The position numbers and the translations under genes are program-made. Below are positions 22,482 through 33,573 of a DNA stretch of 64,000 bases, piece after piece. Source of the stretch: Dicyema japonicum (lineage: Eukaryota; Dicyemida; Rhombozoa; Dicyemidae). Within the stretch, counting starts at the first letter, position 1; every line of letters begins with the position of its first letter. The stretch is taken from NCBI GenBank assembly GCA_011109175.1, contig RDEW01000007.1:91424-155423 (forward strand), given 5' to 3'. Under the pieces are notes generated by a model, which did no database searches, was not told the origin of the DNA, and saw only the letters and a program-made list of their open reading frames with translations.

Positions 22482-22634
22482 TTAGATATAATAGGTTCCT
22501 TCTTCAAAAATAAAATTTACAGCTATTTTCGTTAAACGACCACCTTCTCGTCTTGAGATGTTTAGCTCCTCTTTCAATTCCTTTATTTTTTTTAATTTTT
22601 CCTTGGTTTCTCTTGAAATTTGCACAAGACGCAT
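22482..22634 (-). CDS. Small basic coiled-coil frame, possible host exon
   Basis: A minus-strand ATG at 22632-22634 opens 50 codons to the TAA at 22482-22484. The frame is also open upstream through YRAE. The residues ETKEKLKKIKELKEELN form a clear heptad-rich charged helix. A 21-nt GT-AG segment inside (22519-22539 region, beginning GTGGTCGTTTAACG) is in frame and could be an intron of the size used elsewhere here. I do not recognise the protein. It sits between two LINE fragments and may be chance. Confidence 0.3.
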   Translation of the reverse strand: MRLVQISRETKEKLKKIKELKEELNISRREGGRLTKIAVNFIFEEGTYYI

Positions 22635-22889
22635 TTCTGCACGATAATTTAATTAAATAATTTTATAGACATTTTCTTTTTGTGAATTCCAATGGTTTTT
22701 AAATATTCTTAATACAGTTTACCCTTTGTTGCTTGCCACGTTTTAGTATTAAAAAATTAAAATTTATTATAATTATTTTTTAATGACAATTATTTAAAGA
22801 ATATTTTTTCATATGAAAATTTTGATTTAAATATGCTTAAAAGTTTAATAAAAATTTTAAAAAATATAGAAAATCGATCATGCAAATAA

Positions 22890-24075
22890 ACACTAAATGA
22901 TTACTTTAATTAGAATCTTGGTTTTTTCAATTAGTTGGTTGTTTCTCCCGACAACTGCCGGAGAAATCCTTTGAACAACCATTCGGTTTCCCTCATTAAT
23001 AACTTTGGGAATCATTGAACCAAGTAATCTTAGAAAAGAGACTTTCTGGGGGCGAAGACTCCACTCGTCTCGACAACAACGTGCTGTACATGGAATCTTG
23101 TGGAGAGGCTGTCGTAATTTTTTTATCTTGAAATTCCGAGCAGCCTCCCCAGCTTTCAAATCGGAACAAGCGAGTCTCGGCAAGGGAATAGGTGTCTATA
23201 CAGACCCCATCCCAAATCAAGTATTTTTCCCGAGACAAGGAGAAGACAGCTACCCAATCTGGACGCTTTTCATTTCTGCGATCCAGGCCCACCAATTCCA
23301 GAGGCGACGGGAATCTAGCCACCTCAGCGGTTATGCAATAAGTGCATAATGATTTAACTTTTTTAATTTAATGTGTTTTTGTTTATAGACCTGATGTGTA
23401 AATATTAGAAAACATATTCATTTTTCTCTTCCAGGAGAGTTGACATATTACTGCCGTGTAGAGGAGATCCGAGAAAAATTGCGTTTTCTAGTAGGGTGAC
23501 CAAGACATCCGGGAAATAAGTAGAAATTGTAGCCACTGCATAGTCAAATTCGTCTCTCCGCAAGAAACTTTTATGATACGGATTCGGGTCAAACTCAAGT
23601 TCAAAGATGGCGGATTCGTCTTCCGCCATCACAAGTTTTTCCTACCGTCGCGTCGTGCAGGTACCATAGGTTCAATGGAGTTGGCATCGTCGATGCTGCA
23701 CAGTCGATACCCAAGACGAAAAGCAGGAGGCCATGGGGGTCACCTTGTTGGACTCTAGTCTTGAATTCGACGATATGTTGTCCGGAGATCAGCGTGCAAG
23801 AAGAACCATATGAAAGTTTCACCATCTTGCTTATTTCCGGAATCCTGGAGATTCTAGCTTTTATGATTCTATTTTTGCTATTGAAAGCATTGCGGATGTC
23901 CAGTTTGATAATTATAGCATTCGTAGTGTCTGGCGGACTGGCAGCAAAGTTCTGGATTGAGTGGACTACCACCTCGCATCCATGAGGAATTCTAACCCCA
24001 AGTTGAGTAGGGTTCAGTTGGGGGTTTAGAGTCCTGCTCGCTGCTCTGGCAGTAATCTTCACTATTAGGCCCCTG
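22890..24075 (-). mobile_element. Family-C LINE, internally deleted and decayed
   Basis: The minus frame at 23601-24062 carries RTLNPQLNPTQLGVRIPHGC, IKLDIRNAFNS (palm Asp), VQQGDP and LNLWYLHDATVG, where the catalytic pair WYLDD has become WYLHD. Downstream frames at 22893-23322 carry the nuclease region (LELVGLDRRNEKRPDW, then YLIWDGVCIDTYS and NRMVVQRIS near the end). Loss of the second catalytic Asp makes the reverse transcriptase dead. Confidence 0.8.
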
Positions 24076-24079
24076 AATA

Positions 24080-24335
24080 CGTTGCCAAATGTGCAATGTC
24101 CTTCCCAATTTCTGTCTCGCCTAGATCTGACGGGGTGGGTGGATGTTTTTGGATGATGAGCTCGAGGGTTTTTTTAGTTGGTGAAAGAACCTTGTCGTTA
24201 TGGAGAGCGTACGCAGGGCTCTTTTAAAATGCTATATTTGTGGTTTATAAATACTATCATGTTATTTTTTAAGTGCTTTAAATTTTAACTATAAAAAATT
24301 AATGCAACATTATTTTAAATCTTAATTGCAACCTT
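24080..24335. other. No gene recognised
   Basis: Left part may be further 5' sequence of the family-C LINE; nothing definite. Confidence 0.4.
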
Positions 24336-25218
24336 AGACCAATAATTCTAACTTCCATACGCAAAACACTGTCTCTCATTACAACACCATATAAAAAACA
24401 AAGTTAACAAATTCCTATCCCCAAAGTGGATTTCGGACAAGCAGGTCTACAGCCGATGTAAAGTGGGTGCACAGATGGCATTCTGCTCTATGGCAAAAGT
24501 ATTAAAAAATCTATTGAAATACTTGCCATTGATATGTCCCTTGCATTCGATTCGGTACACCGGAAAAAAACTTATGGAAGTTCTAAAGAGTTTTCTTCAC
24601 CCTGACGACTTTAAAAATAATACGCCTGCTCATGCAGAACACTCATCTTTCTATCAAAATTGGTAAATGTGCCTCTAACTTTTTTTCCGACCTCACGTGG
24701 AGTTCCACAGGGGGACTCGATATCCCCGTTCTTCTTTATTGTTTACCTTGAAGCTGCACTAAGAGAGTTCAGGGCCTTGATTGAAAACAACTATGACGAG
24801 ATAATTTATGCGGACGATCTGGATTTTGTTTCTGAGGATACTCGAATCCTTCTGTTTCTGAGAATACTCCCACACATATTATCGAAATGGTTCTTATCCG
24901 TAAAACCCGACAAAACGGAGTTTACAACGCTTACACGTAATGATCGGAAATCGGACGAGTCATGGAGAAGGTAAAGAAGGTAGACTCGCTTCTAGGAAAC
25001 TCTGAATATGTTACTCCTAGGAAGATCCTTGCTATGAGTGCACTGAAAAAAATATCGTCAATATGGAGCCACAGGAAGAGGATAGGAATAGACACCAGGC
25101 TTATAATATACAAAGCTTTTATCATCCCGTATTAACCTACAACTCTGAGACTTGGGGAATCCTAAACACGAAATGGACCGTCTTGACTTTTTCCACAGAG
25201 CTCAGCTCAAATCGGTAA

Positions 25219-26262
25219 TCCGGGATTTTCCTGTCATTAACGACATTTCGTCAATCACTAACGACAATAGTCAATAAACAACGACATTTCTTCAACCAAT
25301 ATCGACACGTGTTCAATCAATAACGCCAGAAAATTAATTTTTGCAACAATACTAGTTAAACACAAAAAATTATTCATTCATTGATAATTTCACTATTAAC
25401 TGCTCTAATAATGTATCCTTTCATCCTTCTGAAGTGTCCTCCACAGTCTTCGGGGTAATCAATTCGAGAGATGTCTCAGCTGTAAATTATCAATAGCAGC
25501 TCCTCTTCGCAGAATTCTTCCATTTTAAGAACACATTCTCAATTGGATTAAGGAATGGTGGTATGGAGGAAGATATAGTATCTTGAGGTTGTGGGATTGG
25601 ATTACTTCGTTGAGTCCATTGTAATGGTGAATCCTAGCATTGTCCGTGACGAAGTAGGGATCCACAATTCCTACTTTGTCTATAAAGAGTATTCGGCTAT
25701 CCCCAAAGTCAAATAAAATTTCTTGGAAATATGTCTTATATTCCAATCGTGTCTCAATGGTTCTTTCACAGTGTCTTCTCTCAGGAACAATGTTGAGAGA
25801 TTTCACTGTGTAGAAAAATTTATTTAAACAGCGGTTGATGGTACTAGTACTTACGGATATTTCCATCTCCTCGCCCAGTTTTGTTTTCCAACACTCCAAG
25901 GTCTTTTCTGATCAGCAGTCAAGATTGTTTTATGATCACCGCCACGCTTGCAACATTTCCATCCTTCAGATATGAAGAAAGAATTGTACATACAGTTGTA
26001 CGAAAAAGACCCATAACTCGGAAGATCTCAGTATTGCCACGATTATTCTTAGCGTGGTTAATAGCGAGTTCTATGACTTTATTTGAGATTTTTACGCCTT
26101 TCCTTGCAATTGTTTATTTCATTTTCCTGGTTGTTTAATCCGTCATTAGGATTGAAATTCGACTAAATACAAAAAATTCGTTTTTATTCTGCTCCATTAT
26201 CGTATTGACTGACTATTGTAGTTAGTGATCGACGAAGTGTAGTTAGTGATAGGAAAACCCTA
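25219..26262 (-). mobile_element. IS630/Tc1-like DNA transposon with inverted termini
   Basis: The left end reads GGGATTTTCCTGTCATTAAC and the right end, on the minus strand, GGGTTTTCCTATCACTAAC. Both are followed by repeats of the word (A/T)CACTAAC(G/T)AC and a matching AATAGTCA about 50 nt in. A TA lies next to each end (25217-25218 and 26263-26264), fitting a TA target duplication, although the exact base of the left end is uncertain. The length is about 1.04 kb, right for a minimal single-gene element. Confidence 0.8.
25500..26140 (-). pseudogene. IS630-like DDE transposase, frame-broken
   Basis: The minus strand shows an N-terminal helix-turn-helix (VIELAINHAKNNRGNTEIFR, then LKDGNVASV) in one frame. 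A second frame (25899-25525) has STINRCLNKF, ILFIDKVGIVD (first Asp) and FVTDNARIHH (second Asp), then LKILYLPPY. The third catalytic residue is in the next frame as FLNPIENVF after a one-base shift. DDE order and spacing fit IS630-type transposases, but the two or more frame breaks make it inactive. Confidence 0.8.
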
Positions 26263-26564
26263 TAAATGCAAATAAGGCGTGTTGTCAGATAATTTTCAAA
26301 TCAAGATGGAGCCTCTTTTGGCCACGTGTTACGTCTAAATGACCAGGTCTCGCATATGTCACAATGGACAACTAATTTGCACACACATGAGCCGGATTCG
26401 ACGTAAATCCAAGAACGAATCAAGACCTATCGGCGGTTGGTATAAGACTAACTTCGGTGGAACCTGGACGACCTAAGAGATTTTTCGCGTAACAGAAGAT
26501 CATGGTCGAGGCTAACGGAGAGGATGGAATACAGCACAAGGCAAACTTAACTAATTTATGTTTT

Positions 26565-26940
26565 CTCGGGAGTGTTTTTTGATAAAATAATAAATTGCCC
26601 TAGTGATGAGATTTCATCCAACTTCCTATGCTCCATTTGTGAATTTTCGTATAGAATTTTATCAAGTTGTGAGCACACGATTCCACTTGATCCTCTTGAC
26701 TCGAGCTTTTTATTTCATTATGCTCTTTATTTTCTAGGTGATCTGGTTTTGAGATAAATTCTTTCTTTACTCGACGAATTTAATCGATTTTTGTGCATAG
26801 CCAATAATCTTGCTTCTAAGATTACATGGTAAAGTAGGTGATTGCTTTTTCCAGATAATTTAAGCTATCCAAGTAAGGATTCTTTAGCCTATTGTCCGAG
26901 ACTGCGCGATACAATGTCTATTATTCCAAGACAAAGGATA
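26565..26940. other. No gene recognised
   Basis: AT-rich sequence with a short unassigned plus frame at 26572-26757. Confidence 0.45.
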
Positions 26941-26944
26941 AAAC

Positions 26945-27050
26945 CAAACTAGCTAATCCCATGATATTGTCGGGGGAACTGAGGTCGAACCCAGAACTCT
27001 TGGCCAGGAAGCGAAATAGTCTCCCGATGAAATAACCTGAATGCACTTGT
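26945..27050 (-). other. tRNA-derived SINE-like sequence (B box visible)
   Basis: On the minus strand, TTCTGGGTTCGACCTCAG contains a good Pol III B box (GGTTCGANNC). The flanking pattern (GCTTCCTGGCCAAGAG before, CCCCCGACAATATC after) resembles tRNA-derived SINE heads. No complete cloverleaf forms. Confidence 0.4.
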
Positions 27051-27055
27051 CTATC

Positions 27056-27318
27056 AAATCTTATATTATTACAGCACTTATCGCCTTGCCATAATAGTTA
27101 TAGCAAAGCATGTGCAATACAAGAAACAATGTTATTAGTTAGCCTCTTCCATCCTCCACGGTTACACGCAATCGATCTCAAGCATGTCCAGATCGTCTCC
27201 CGTCTTTAGGCATTTCTTCATCCTTTGGAGGTCTTTGTGCAGCATGATAGGTAGGGTCATCCTTGATCTGCCACGGAAGGCATTTGCCCTCGAACATGAA
27301 ATGGTCCTCAAATCTTAT
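27056..27318 (-). mobile_element. 245-bp family-B LINE 3' end with 9-bp target duplication
   Basis: Bases 27065-27309 are nearly identical (about 95% by eye) to the reverse complement of 18412-18660. They are flanked by AAATCTTAT at 27056-27064 and 27310-27318. A very short 5'-truncated insertion with a perfect duplication shows that family B moved recently. Confidence 0.85.
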
Positions 27319-27319
27319 T

Positions 27320-28100
27320 GAAGGAATTAATAATTATTAAAGAATCAAATAACAATTAATTATTAATATATTCTTCGAATGTCTTACTGACAACAGAACT
27401 TTGGTATCGAGTTACACGCAGACTTGGCAAAACACTATCAAAGTTCTGGTTCGATCCGGCCTTCATTATAAGCTGACAGATTGTCGTCATTTTATCAAAG
27501 TCTAAGACTAAACACTCACATTACTGCATTCGGTCATCACGTGAGGAAGATATGTGGCTGTCTGTTGATAATTAGAAGAATCATTGAAGAAAATCTCAAC
27601 TCCGTGTAGTCCGATCTAGTATGAGATAGCAGACTCAACCTCCCAATCATCCCAGGTAGTGCAGGTTTCGAAAGAGTGAAGGAGATTTACCTCACAGGAA
27701 AGATTTGGGAGTTCATTCAAATGAATGGGGGAAAACCTAGAATCCTGAGAGCTAAAATCAAAACCACGTAAACCTAAAAATTGCATACTTGCTTAGTCCC
27801 TTTGAGAGCTTCTGAGGAGCAAAACATCCAATACACCCCCGCAAATGTTGATTCTTATAATTTTTCCATGAAACGAAAAGTGCACTGGTTTTATAGAGTT
27901 AATCATACTATTCTTTCTCCTCAAATGATGAAATGTTCCGATTTGGGACCTCATCCCCCAATTTTCGTCTTAGACAGTCAAAACAGTAGTAGCACATCTC
28001 AGCAGTAGCCATTCTCTCACTATATATTTATTTAATATTGTTTAATTTTTAAATAAATAAGTTTTTTTTGAAAACAATTTATTACTTAACAAGACAATCA
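27320..28100. other. No gene recognised
   Basis: A plus frame at 27781-28008 (75 codons) is unassigned. A TTCGATC word near 27451 is not part of a tRNA. Confidence 0.45.
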
Positions 28101-28108
28101 AATGGATT

Positions 28109-28549
28109 ATGCGAGTAAACCTGGCTCGTCTACGATGTGGGAACCACCCATATCTACCAACATATGATATACTCTGCCCCTTTTGCAACCTCCACGTGCT
28201 GACAACAAATCACCTATTTCAATGTCATGAATTGGCACAACATTTCTCCACAATGCCGGAACTGACCGATCTATGGGAGCGACCAACATCTGCTGCGTAC
28301 TACTTAATAGCTGCTGGCCTCCTACAAGTTAGTGAGGCTGTGGTTACTCAACTAACTAATCAAATGGATTATTGCCTGGACGCGTGGCGTCATGTGGCTA
28401 ATTATTTTCCTTCCCTCCGATGGCGTCATTGGATCCACCTTACTGAGGAGATGTCTGGCCGGCATCAAGAGGATCCAACTATTCTTTCCCTGGGGACAAT
28501 TTCGTTACCTGGAGACAAGTTCTGGAACGAGTCAGTATCAATGAGTTAG
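28109..28549 (+). mobile_element. LINE C-terminal fragment with zinc-knuckle-like motif
   Basis: The intact 146-codon frame has NLARLRCGNHPYLPTYDI, then CPFCNLHVLTTNHLFQC, a C-x2-C-x8-H-x4-C arrangement. It occupies the place of the RLRTGH...C-x2-C...H-x4-C ending found after the reverse transcriptase of many LINEs. The last 80 residues (LWERPTSAAYYLIAAGLL, CLDAWRHVANYF) are unassigned. A host gene cannot be excluded. Confidence 0.5.
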
Positions 28550-28612
28550 TTTGGTTACTTTGAAATAAATTTAATTTAAAATAATCTAGCTGATAGAATG
28601 GAATGACTGTTT

Positions 28613-28680
28613 TCCCCTGACAACTGCCAGAGAAATTCTTTGAATCAACCATTCGGTTTTCCGACGCTCATTAATAAATA
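28613..28680 (-). mobile_element. Family-C LINE 3' end scrap
   Basis: CTGACAACTGCCAGAGAAAT and the following 45 bases match 22940-23000, the end of the nuclease domain of another family-C copy. Confidence 0.6.
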
Positions 28681-28849
28681 AGTTATTTAAAAGAATTTAA
28701 AAATAATTTATAATGTGGCGTCTTGTAGTCCACCAGTTCTGAAATGCTCAGGGTGCACGTAATTCAAAGGACCATTAGCTACCCCCATCTGATGAAGGAC
28801 TCTTTAGACAACGGCCTCTTGCCCCTCTTGATCCCCCTCGGCTGAATGA

Positions 28850-30130
28850 GATTCTAATGATTATCTCGGTGACATAGAACTTAATCCAGGTCCCACTCTC
28901 AATTTTGAGGAGATGCATCAACGTAATCAAAAGAAAAATACTTGAATTGTGGTCTTTCATAAACATACAGAACATTGACCTATTTTACTTCAAAAAGGCA
29001 TACTTACTTATTATCACTAACCACGCATATTCCAGGATACCATTGCATTTGTTTGGACCGCCCGAACCGTTCTGGTAGGGGTCTCCTTATCATTATCAGG
29101 GATAACATTCGATTTACGGACATCTCTGCAAAATACAATCACTAATAAACGACAGGACTACATAAATATCTGGAATTTCCATTATAAGCGGATTTTGAGC
29201 ATTCAACATTTCAAACATATACGTCCCCCTTCCTTCTTGGCAAAAAAGGGTTCTCGCTAAACCTCTCCAGGCTAAACAACCAAGAAAACCTGATACTGTG
29301 TAGAGAATTCAATGCTAAACACTCGGCCTGGTTAAAATCACAGCAGCAGATTCAAGAGGATTGTACTTAATAAACCAGCTCACCTCTCTAACACTAGGAC
29401 TCCTTACAAGGAAAACGAATCATTAACGTCCCCGGACATTTCTCAAAACCTTTCACCAATTAAGCTCTTTTAAACAAGAAACTGACTGTCTAAGCAAGGA
29501 CGAAAATAAGCTGTTAGAACCGATTAGCAGTATTGTGGAGGATCGGATCAATGGTTTCAGGAGGAGATCAAAAATCCAAGGCACGTATATAAAGTTAGGA
29601 GAAACGTCCTGAAAAAAAATTTAAAATGGAGGAAGGGTCAAGATGTGCCTTATGGTAGGACTCAGATGAAACACCCTCCAGAAAACTCTTTAACTCTTTT
29701 TTGTCATTATTATTAATCGTGTTGGATTGGATAATATACAAATCAGCTGGAAAAAGAAGACTACTTCAGAAATGATCAATTCGCCCAAGATGGTTCTACG
29801 GTGATTGTTTATTTCATCTCAACTCCGAGTTATGCCAGAGAATCCAAATGTTTCATGAATATCATATGTCTCGACATATCAAAAGCATTCGACAGTGTTA
29901 ACCACAGAGCCATAATCGGTCAGTTATCTGCTTCCCCTGTTCAGGGGCTTTTAGAAGGAAGTCACTAACAACTTTTCTCTCAATAATGAAAATCGATCTA
30001 AAACATGCTAAAATGGCATTAGAATACGCAGATGATCTAGACAGCCTACGAAAAATCGCCATCTAAAGAAGAGCACGGAGAAGTCTAACAGACCGGATCA
30101 TCCGGGGTGGCACAAGCGACGGGAAGAAAA
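28850..30130 (+). mobile_element. Decayed family-A-type LINE(s) beginning with a 2A-like motif
   Basis: The plus strand at 28862-28894 encodes YLGDIELNPGP, a perfect D(I/V)ExNPGP 2A-like motif, just downstream of a TGA. Endonuclease-like scraps follow (LTSPDIS, NIWNFHYKRI). Near 29861 comes ICLDISKAFDSVNHRAIIGQ (palm Asp) and near 30013 LEYADDLDSL (YADD). Many stops are present. The last two motifs may belong to a second, overlapping LINE. Confidence 0.65.
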
Positions 30131-30135
30131 AAGTA

Positions 30136-31953
30136 TTAACTCGCTAAATCAAGTAATCTCAGCCTCCAACATCTCTCAAATTCTCTTTGACTGCTCAGCC
30201 AGTGAACCAACAGCGTCCTGAAGTGTCTTCCTTTATTTCTGCAGAGGAATTTCATCGGAGTGTCATTTTTAATGCCGATCTGAATTCCTCCACATGAACC
30301 GCCCTCTCTCTGAATGGGTTTCCTAGCTCCTTGCACATACGGATGAAGCCCTGGCCATTTCTTATCGTCTTCTCTTCTGAAAGGAGACTGGGGATGGATG
30401 TGGAGTCTGAATGCATATGCCTCATGATCTTTTGTCTGAGAGAGTTCATACGCTTGACCCTCGTAGAAGGAATAGCGAATCTCCAGGCAGAACAGGCATA
30501 TTCAACCGTCGGCACAATGACTTGCAGATATATTTTGTTGATACAAGCAGTAGGAGCGAAGGGGCTCTTATTTATGATGGTTTTTAAGACGTTCTATTTT
30601 CGAAGACCCTTGGTTAAAACTTTCTCCGTGTGACTGGAGAATATCATAAGAGAGTCGATAGTCACTACAAGGATCTTATAGATTCGTGTATAAGGGATGG
30701 AATGTTTCCGAGGAGTATCTCAAGTCCACCTGTGAATCTTCTGTCCGTAGTAAATTGGGTGAACTGTGACTTGGATGCAGACACAGACAGCAAATTCATG
30801 GATAGCCAGTCACACACCTAGTTGATATATGACTGAACCACCGCCACAAGCCCTGGAGGGAGATTTGTCCCTTGCACGATAATCAGGTGTCAGCGTAAAA
30901 AAAACATAGTGTCCTGATCCTTGGTGTAGGTAAATCGTGTAGAAATAAGTTAAATAAGAAAGGAGACAGAGGGGAGCCTTGTGAGACCCCATTATAGAGT
31001 AGTCTTGATCTTGAAGTAATTTTTCAATCCGGACTCTTCCACGTCGGTCATTTAAAAAAATTTCCAGCCATAACATGATGCTCGGATGTAAATTTGAGTT
31101 GAAGATCTTCTTTGCTAGGAGTGTCCTCGAAACCGTGTCGCAGACTTTCTGTATATTTATAGACACCAGAGACGTCCGTAAGTGCGTCTTCATGTTGAAG
31201 CCGTCTGTGATGAACTGGGAGACGGATCCCAAATGCGTCGTTGTAGAGCGGCCTGATCTGAAGCCATGTAATCAATAAATTCAAAAATGTGTTTGGTATT
31301 GTATGGGAATTAATAGACTGGTTGTATAGTCTTGACAACACAATATGAGCTTGAAGTCCTAGGTGTTTATAGTAAATAGCACAGACACTGTCGGGGCCAC
31401 AGGCTCGGGTCGGTCGTAGAAATTTAATAGTCATTTCCACGTCGTAGGAAATGAAGAACGTAGTATATGTCGATTGTTGTGTACCACCTCGTTTGACATG
31501 CAGAGAGCGAGAAAAGTCCTTGTGGCTGATCGACACATAGCATTTCATGAGGTTATTAGCGAGTTTCTGTGCATATTCCGGGGAAAGGGTAACGGTTTTG
31601 CGAGGCTGTTGATACTCTCGAGGCTGGCGAACCTTGGGGCACTCCGTTTAGTAGTAAACGTGATCGTGATCTGAGGTGGCCACAGATGACCCTCCCACGT
31701 TATCCAGATAGAAAATTGGCCAACCATAGCTTCAAGCTAGGGCGAATTTTTGAATCAAAGATTTTTCCAATTAAATGTTTCCTCGGTACCGAGTCAAACG
31801 ACTTGTTGATGTTATCGAGACCATTGTTGTCCGCATGTGTTTTGGGGTAGTGTCGAAACCATCCGCAATGAACTGCGAAAGCGTTGATAAGAAAGTCGTG
31901 GTTGATCTTCCAGGACAGAATCCGTGTTGGAAATTCGTTGAGTTAGGGAAAAA
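30136..31953 (-). mobile_element. Decayed family-A LINE, at least two fused fragments
   Basis: Minus-strand frames: 31048-31548 (KFLRPTRACGPDSVCAIYYK, fingers), 30810-31232 (VSQFITDGFN, VSINIQKVCDTVS, LEIFLNDRRGRV) and 30252-30515 (TVEYACSAWRFAIPSTRVKR, thumb). The segment with YADD is missing. From 31555 to 31953 the strand returns to the same fingers-palm region, so a second copy abuts it. The left-hand edge of copy A of the 2A LINE (target duplication at 31954) lies inside this relic. Confidence 0.7.
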
Positions 31954-31965
31954 GTAATTTCAGAT
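31954..31965. repeat. Target-site duplication GTAATTTCAGAT, left copy
   Basis: The identical 12 bases recur at 35910-35921, bracketing the 2A LINE copy A. Confidence 0.85.
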
Positions 31966-32635
31966 TTTTATTTTATTTATTTTAATAACCCCGGGAACAC
32001 CGAGGAAAAAAGACAAAAGAGTCAAACAGTTAGGTGATCCCAGTCCTCGCAATCAATTGTGCCATTCGACGTCTGTGATCTTCCATCGTCCCCACTACTT
32101 TCCGGGAGAGCCTTCTCTCGGTCTTGCAGAGGAATCCGATCGGGGAATTTCTTATCCAATCGGTTTTCTCTTGCCATGGAAAGGATCAGGCGAAGCGGAT
32201 TTCCATCTTCCTCACAGACGCGAAAAAATCCGGAGCCACGACTACGGATCTTAGCTTCCATGAGTAGTGGGTCGACTGTTGATCCATTACGTGGGCAAAG
32301 CATACTGATTGTTTTCCGGTGTATCGAGTTGATTCTTTGGACCATAGACTCCGATAGCGCGAATCTCCATGCAACGAAGGCATACTCAACGGCAGGCACG
32401 ATTGTTTGTTGGTAGAAGGTAGAAACGGAAAAGTCCATGTTCCTCATGGTCCTCCGGACAAGGGCGCGTAAAACGTTAACTTTCTGGAGGCCCCTGCTAA
32501 TCATGTCTTTTGCGTGGAAGTTGAAATTGAGTAGACTGTGGTACTTGACTCCAAGGACAGTAAGGGACCTTGTCACTGGAATCCGAGTGGAACCAATAAA
32601 GATACTCGGTTCATCCTTAGAACGACGGTCTGAAG

Positions 32636-33573
32636 CAGAGCTTTTCAAAAAATAATTCTCGCGGCACACTAATCGTAAAAAAATAATCCACGGCACACAT
32701 TAAAAAATAAAAAATTAATTTTTTAAGATGTGTAAAACTAAGTACAAAAATTGGTAATTTAATGCCAAAATTTTTATTAATAAAAAAATGAATTCTTAAT
32801 TATTATTGTTTTTGTATATATCATCAATATCAGGTCGAATGGTTAACAAAGGCACTCGCATTTCAGCACAAATCCGACGAAAAACAGTGTTAACTGACAA
32901 AGGTATCTTCATTATTTTTTGTTCATATAAATGACCAAACATAGTCCGAGCAATAATACGACAAGCAGGGATTATCAAGTTTTCGCCAATATTGTGAGGT
33001 TTTAGTTGTTTTGCTATCACTTCTGAGATCAGGTATGAACATTTCAATGATTCCTTTGTGTTTAAAAAAGTTTCACTGAACATCTTTTGACTAGATCTAC
33101 GATTCATAGTAAAAACCAAATAATACTTAAGTTGTTTTTTTTCAAATGGATAAAATAATCCACAGATCTTTCGGAATAGTCCGGATGCTTGGAAGTAAAA
33201 TGTCTCTTTAGTTTGCTAGGAACCATAGCATCACTTGCCAAAAATCCATGCAAATTAGACATTGAGGTAGTTTATTTTTATCTTTGCATATACATCCAAA
33301 TGACAAATAAGAATCTTTATAAGAACGACGAACTGATTTACCCATAAGCACGTTGATGCGCACGTTATTAAAAAATTAATAAATAATGGTTAACCAATGT
33401 AAATGTCATTTAATGTATAATAAAAAAATGATTATTTTAATTTTAGTAATTATTTTAATTCGTTTATCTTTTTAAATTAATTAGGTCAAAAATGTATATA
33501 AATTTATTCAAATTTGTATTTGGCAGGCGGCACACTAGAAATTGTCTTGCGGCACACCGTTTGACAACCTCTG
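32636..33573 (-). mobile_element. hAT transposon with BED-type finger, inserted in the LINE
   Basis: The ends are imperfect inverted repeats, CAGAGCTTTTCAAA at 32636 and, on the minus strand, CAGAGGTTGTCAAACGG from 33573; a GCGGCACAC word follows in both. They are flanked by the 8-bp duplication GTCTGAAG (32628-32635 and 33574-33581). CAGNG...TCAAA termini and 8-bp duplications define the hAT superfamily. At 938 bp it is an internally deleted copy. Confidence 0.95.
32796..33345 (-). pseudogene. hAT transposase fragment (BED-like zinc finger and N-terminal domain)
   Basis: The minus-strand ATG at 33343-33345 opens MGKSVRRSYKDSYLSFGCI, then PQCLICMDF and, after a frame shift, LKRHFTSKHP, making a C-x2-C...H-x4-H finger. 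The next frame (33119-32796) has FLNTKESLKCSYLISEVIAK, KPHNIGENLIIPACRIIART and IPLSVNTVFRRI, the N-terminal transposase region shared by ZBED5/SCAND3-type proteins. The catalytic DDE and dimerisation parts are deleted, so this copy needs another element's transposase. Confidence 0.85.

Larger units (their letters stand above)
24340..26560 (+). mobile_element. Family-B (RTE-like) LINE split by an IS630-like transposon
   Basis: The first part (24340-25218) holds FGQAGLQP-like then GVPQGDSISPFFFIVYLEAAL, EIIYADDLDFVSED and KWFLSVKPDKTEF in two frames, then the SETWGILN...FHRAQLKSVIR segment. The second part (26263-26560) resumes with a counterpart of the ...WSLFGHVLRLND C terminus and ends in a TAATAA tail. 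Homologous bases around the junction are continuous in the copy at 48110-48640, which shows that 25219-26262 was inserted later. Confidence 0.85.

Noticed and set aside
27440-27470. T-arm-like GGTTCGATCC
   Set aside because: No D arm, anticodon arm or acceptor stem can be formed around it.
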